A stretch of 64,000 bases of DNA from Ampullaceana balthica (lineage: Eukaryota; Mollusca; Gastropoda; Lymnaeidae): NCBI GenBank assembly GCA_944989445.1, contig CALYLW010000546.1, positions 310,001 to 374,000 of the forward strand, in the 5' to 3' direction. Below the pieces are notes generated by a model that was not told the origin of the DNA, made no database searches, and worked only from the letters and a program-made list of their open reading frames with translations. Below are positions 61,325 through 64,000 of the stretch, one piece after another. The position numbers and the translations under genes were made by a program. Position 1 is the first letter of the stretch, and each line of letters opens with the position of its first letter.

Positions 61325-63000
61325 GAATTAGGCCTTAATTGATAATTATAATTTAATGATGATTCATGTTTTTGTGTAAGCAGATCTTTAATTTAAATCT
61401 GTTTCTAAATGCATTTCTTGTTACAGGAGTCGTGTATTATAAATAAGATTTTTTATTTTTGGTCCCATAACCTCGTGGTCATAGGGGGTTCTAATGTTTC
61501 CATTTGTAGACTTGGCGGTGCCCATTTCATCTCCTAGTCAGCATTGGACTTTTTTTTAGCAATAGTCATTCATCAACATGCTTATTGTGCCTTAACGTGG
61601 TCTAGATCCCACGCACCTCAGCTTGTGAGGCGAGCTCAATATTTGACTTTGCTATCCAGCCCCAAAATATAGATTTTATTGTTGCTCAAAACTTCAGGTG
61701 AAGTTGAAACAAGTCTTTCTTTTCATTTAAACTTTTCTTTTTTTAGGTCGGCTAGGCAATCAACGTGGTTTAAATTAATGCTAATAACAATTTTTGGACC
61801 TGTTCCTTATTATTAATGTCTCTTTTTACAACATTGGTTATTTTCATGAATTGTTATCCTAATACATCTATAACCCATACACTTGGCTTATTATGTGTGG
61901 ACAACTGTTTCCTTTCATGTCTATTTAGGGTGAGCCGTGAAGGCTCATGGTGATAATCACTTAGGTTTTTCAATCTTATTTGGAATAAAGCCTTATGTTT
62001 AAGGCTTTTCCTTTTAGTTTTATTATTTATTTTATATCACTCTTCTGGTTTTGTTTACAGAAAAAAAATATTACATTGCAGTTGGGCTTGTATTCCTCCC
62101 CCCTCCCCTTTCATGATATATAAAAAAAAAGTAATGACAGTTTGTTTTGTATTCATCCCCACTTATGTACTTTTTTATTGTATTTTGGCTTTTCAATTTC
62201 AATATTAAATCTGCTGTAAGTTTTATATCACAGAATTGTTATCAATGCAACCATAATCTTTACTAAGCTGTATTGGGCAGTGCCATTGCCAAACCACAAG
62301 TGACAACTGCTAAACCCATTTCTTTGATTTTATCTTGTCCCCCTGCTATCATTAACTGTATTCCATTGATTACCATATATAAAATAATATAATCAAGTAT
62401 AAGTCAACCCTCTGATTTGTCACTTAAAAAGTGGAATCTTACATTTCTTCAATGATCACTATGGTAAACCCATGGAGTGTCAGCTATGTGTATGTAACTG
62501 AATTTGTTACACACACTATTGTTTCATGATAACATATAGTCAGTTATATAGTATAATAACATAATCTGATATAATAAACTATTTTAATTTTAACTTACCG
62601 TAATAATTTGATAGCATTTAACATTTTATTTAATGAGTTACGTGTGCATAAGTTGCCCACCTGATTTTGGCCTTGAAATTTTGACAAAAAATACTCGACC
62701 TATACCCAGACATATAGGGTCAACTAAAAGAGAAGCATTACTACAGCATTATACTATACTGTATTTAACTATTTCTGTTGTTTTAAATTGGGAAATTTCA
62801 TCTGAAATCAACACACTCTTAACTGACCTGGTTTCTATAATCTTTGTACTAAACATTGATGATAACTGTGATTTGCGCATGACATAATTTGAAATAAACA
62901 AGGATGACGTTTGTGGTCTATACACAAGTAGCTCTGAAATGTGTATGATCATGATTGTGATTTGTACAATACTGGAGAAATAAAAAAATTTAAAAACCTA
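61325..63000 (+). other. Probable 3'UTR of the zinc-finger gene and flank
   Basis: AATAAA at 61984-61989, 62893-62898 and 62979-62984 are candidate polyadenylation signals. 61787-61833 is a 47-bp match to 52056-52102. Beyond 63000 no feature is recognised up to the window end. Confidence 0.35.
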
Positions 63001-64000
63001 AAGTATTTCACTGTGCAACTGCAGTTATAATCTTAAGCTGCATACAGATTATTTTTGAAGATTTTTTGCAATTCTTTACCAGGTGTACAATTTTATTTAT
63101 TTATTTTGTGGATTCTCATTATTTGTTTGTAGAAAGAATTACTTGAAGATACATTTTTTCCATTTATGTATCCTTCCATAATGTGAATGTGTGAATAGTG
63201 TGATGATAATTAAACTAATGACATTAAACACTAAAAAAAACTTATAATTAAAGTTTTTGTTGTTGTTTGTTTTGATTTCCTGAATAGATACAACCAAGTA
63301 ACCGAGGCTTATAAATCATTGGTTATCAAATTGCTACGATAACCTCATCCTTGCCCCCCCCCCTTTTGTGTGCATAGGCATTCTCAGTTACAAAAGTTCA
63401 GAGAATTCTCTATTTAGATTGTAAGAATCTAAATGTAAGAGCGTAACTTTTATATGAACATCACATTACATATATATTTTACTTTAGTTAAAACTCTCTT
63501 AACTAGCTCATTTCAATGACCCCATAGTATTGCCAATAACCACCCTAAACTCTTCTCTGATAAACTTAGAAGAAATTAGTAAAAATAAAGACCATTAAAA
63601 TAACTGTTAGAAAATTTTTTTCATTTAAAGCGAGGAGTCAGATTTGGTCTCATTCACTTTTCAAAAAATTGAATTTAGCTAATGCATTTTAATGTAAAAG
63701 CAACTTTGTGTTGTCAGCACAAAGAGAATTGTCAGAAACTGATGGATTGATGCAGGAAAATTTGCATAATTGAAACAAAGAGCTGCAGGAAAATTTGGTC
63801 ATGATAATTTTTCTGTTTTATTTACTGAAATTATTGATGATAGCCATCTACAGATGAGTTATGTTGATGATGAAAAAAAAATGAATTTAAACTAAACAAG
63901 CTGAGTTTTTCAAAATGTAAAATATTTCTAGATTAGAATTGGAATACAAAGTGTTGCATACAAATATGTGAACAAAATGTGGGTGAGACTGCAATCAGGC

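Overview
The window is animal nuclear DNA. It is AT-rich, its genes carry GT-AG introns, and it is full of fossil DNA transposons. The G-protein exons, compact introns of 0.2 to 3.6 kb, and the abundance of hAT, pogo/Tigger-like and Helitron-like repeats suggest an invertebrate, probably a lophotrochozoan such as a mollusc. That assignment is inference; no species-level marker is visible. Nothing bacterial or viral was recognised.

Three host genes can be read. (1) Plus strand, 14463-19287: the last five coding exons (217 codons plus stop) of a stimulatory G-protein alpha subunit (Gs alpha, GNAS-like), with switch I, switch II, NKQD and TCAVDT boxes and the canonical C-terminus. The first 160-180 residues (P-loop, helical domain) are not found and probably lie upstream of the window. 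(2) Minus strand, 46595-29802: a complete ten-exon SEH1 (nucleoporin and GATOR2 WD40 protein). All phases join, giving 374 residues. (3) Plus strand, 58791-61324: an 845-codon, 13-finger C2H2 zinc-finger protein in one large exon. One missing base inside a 36-bp tandem repeat (59748/59749) splits it into two frames.

Layout. 1-14.4 kb: upstream or intronic DNA with an inverted pogo-like fragment at the left edge, several hAT-type elements with 8-bp target duplications, a Helitron-like element and a minisatellite. 14.4-21 kb: Gs alpha 3' half and 3'UTR. 21-29.8 kb: intergenic AT-rich DNA with one candidate minus-strand exon. 29.8-46.6 kb: SEH1, whose introns hold nested transposons and whose splice junctions repeatedly carry tandem arrays. 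46.6-58.7 kb: intergenic or 5' intron DNA, a stack of nested insertions. 58.7-61.3 kb: zinc-finger gene. 61.3-64 kb: its 3'UTR and flank.

The three genes are not an operon and have no evident joint function. The most unusual signals are tandem repeats that include or abut four SEH1 splice junctions (one array holds about eleven copies of the exon 1 donor region), a 1470-bp composite Tigger/hAT element present in two equal-sized copies with the same nested insertion, and two transposons inserted within 30 bp of functional acceptor sites.
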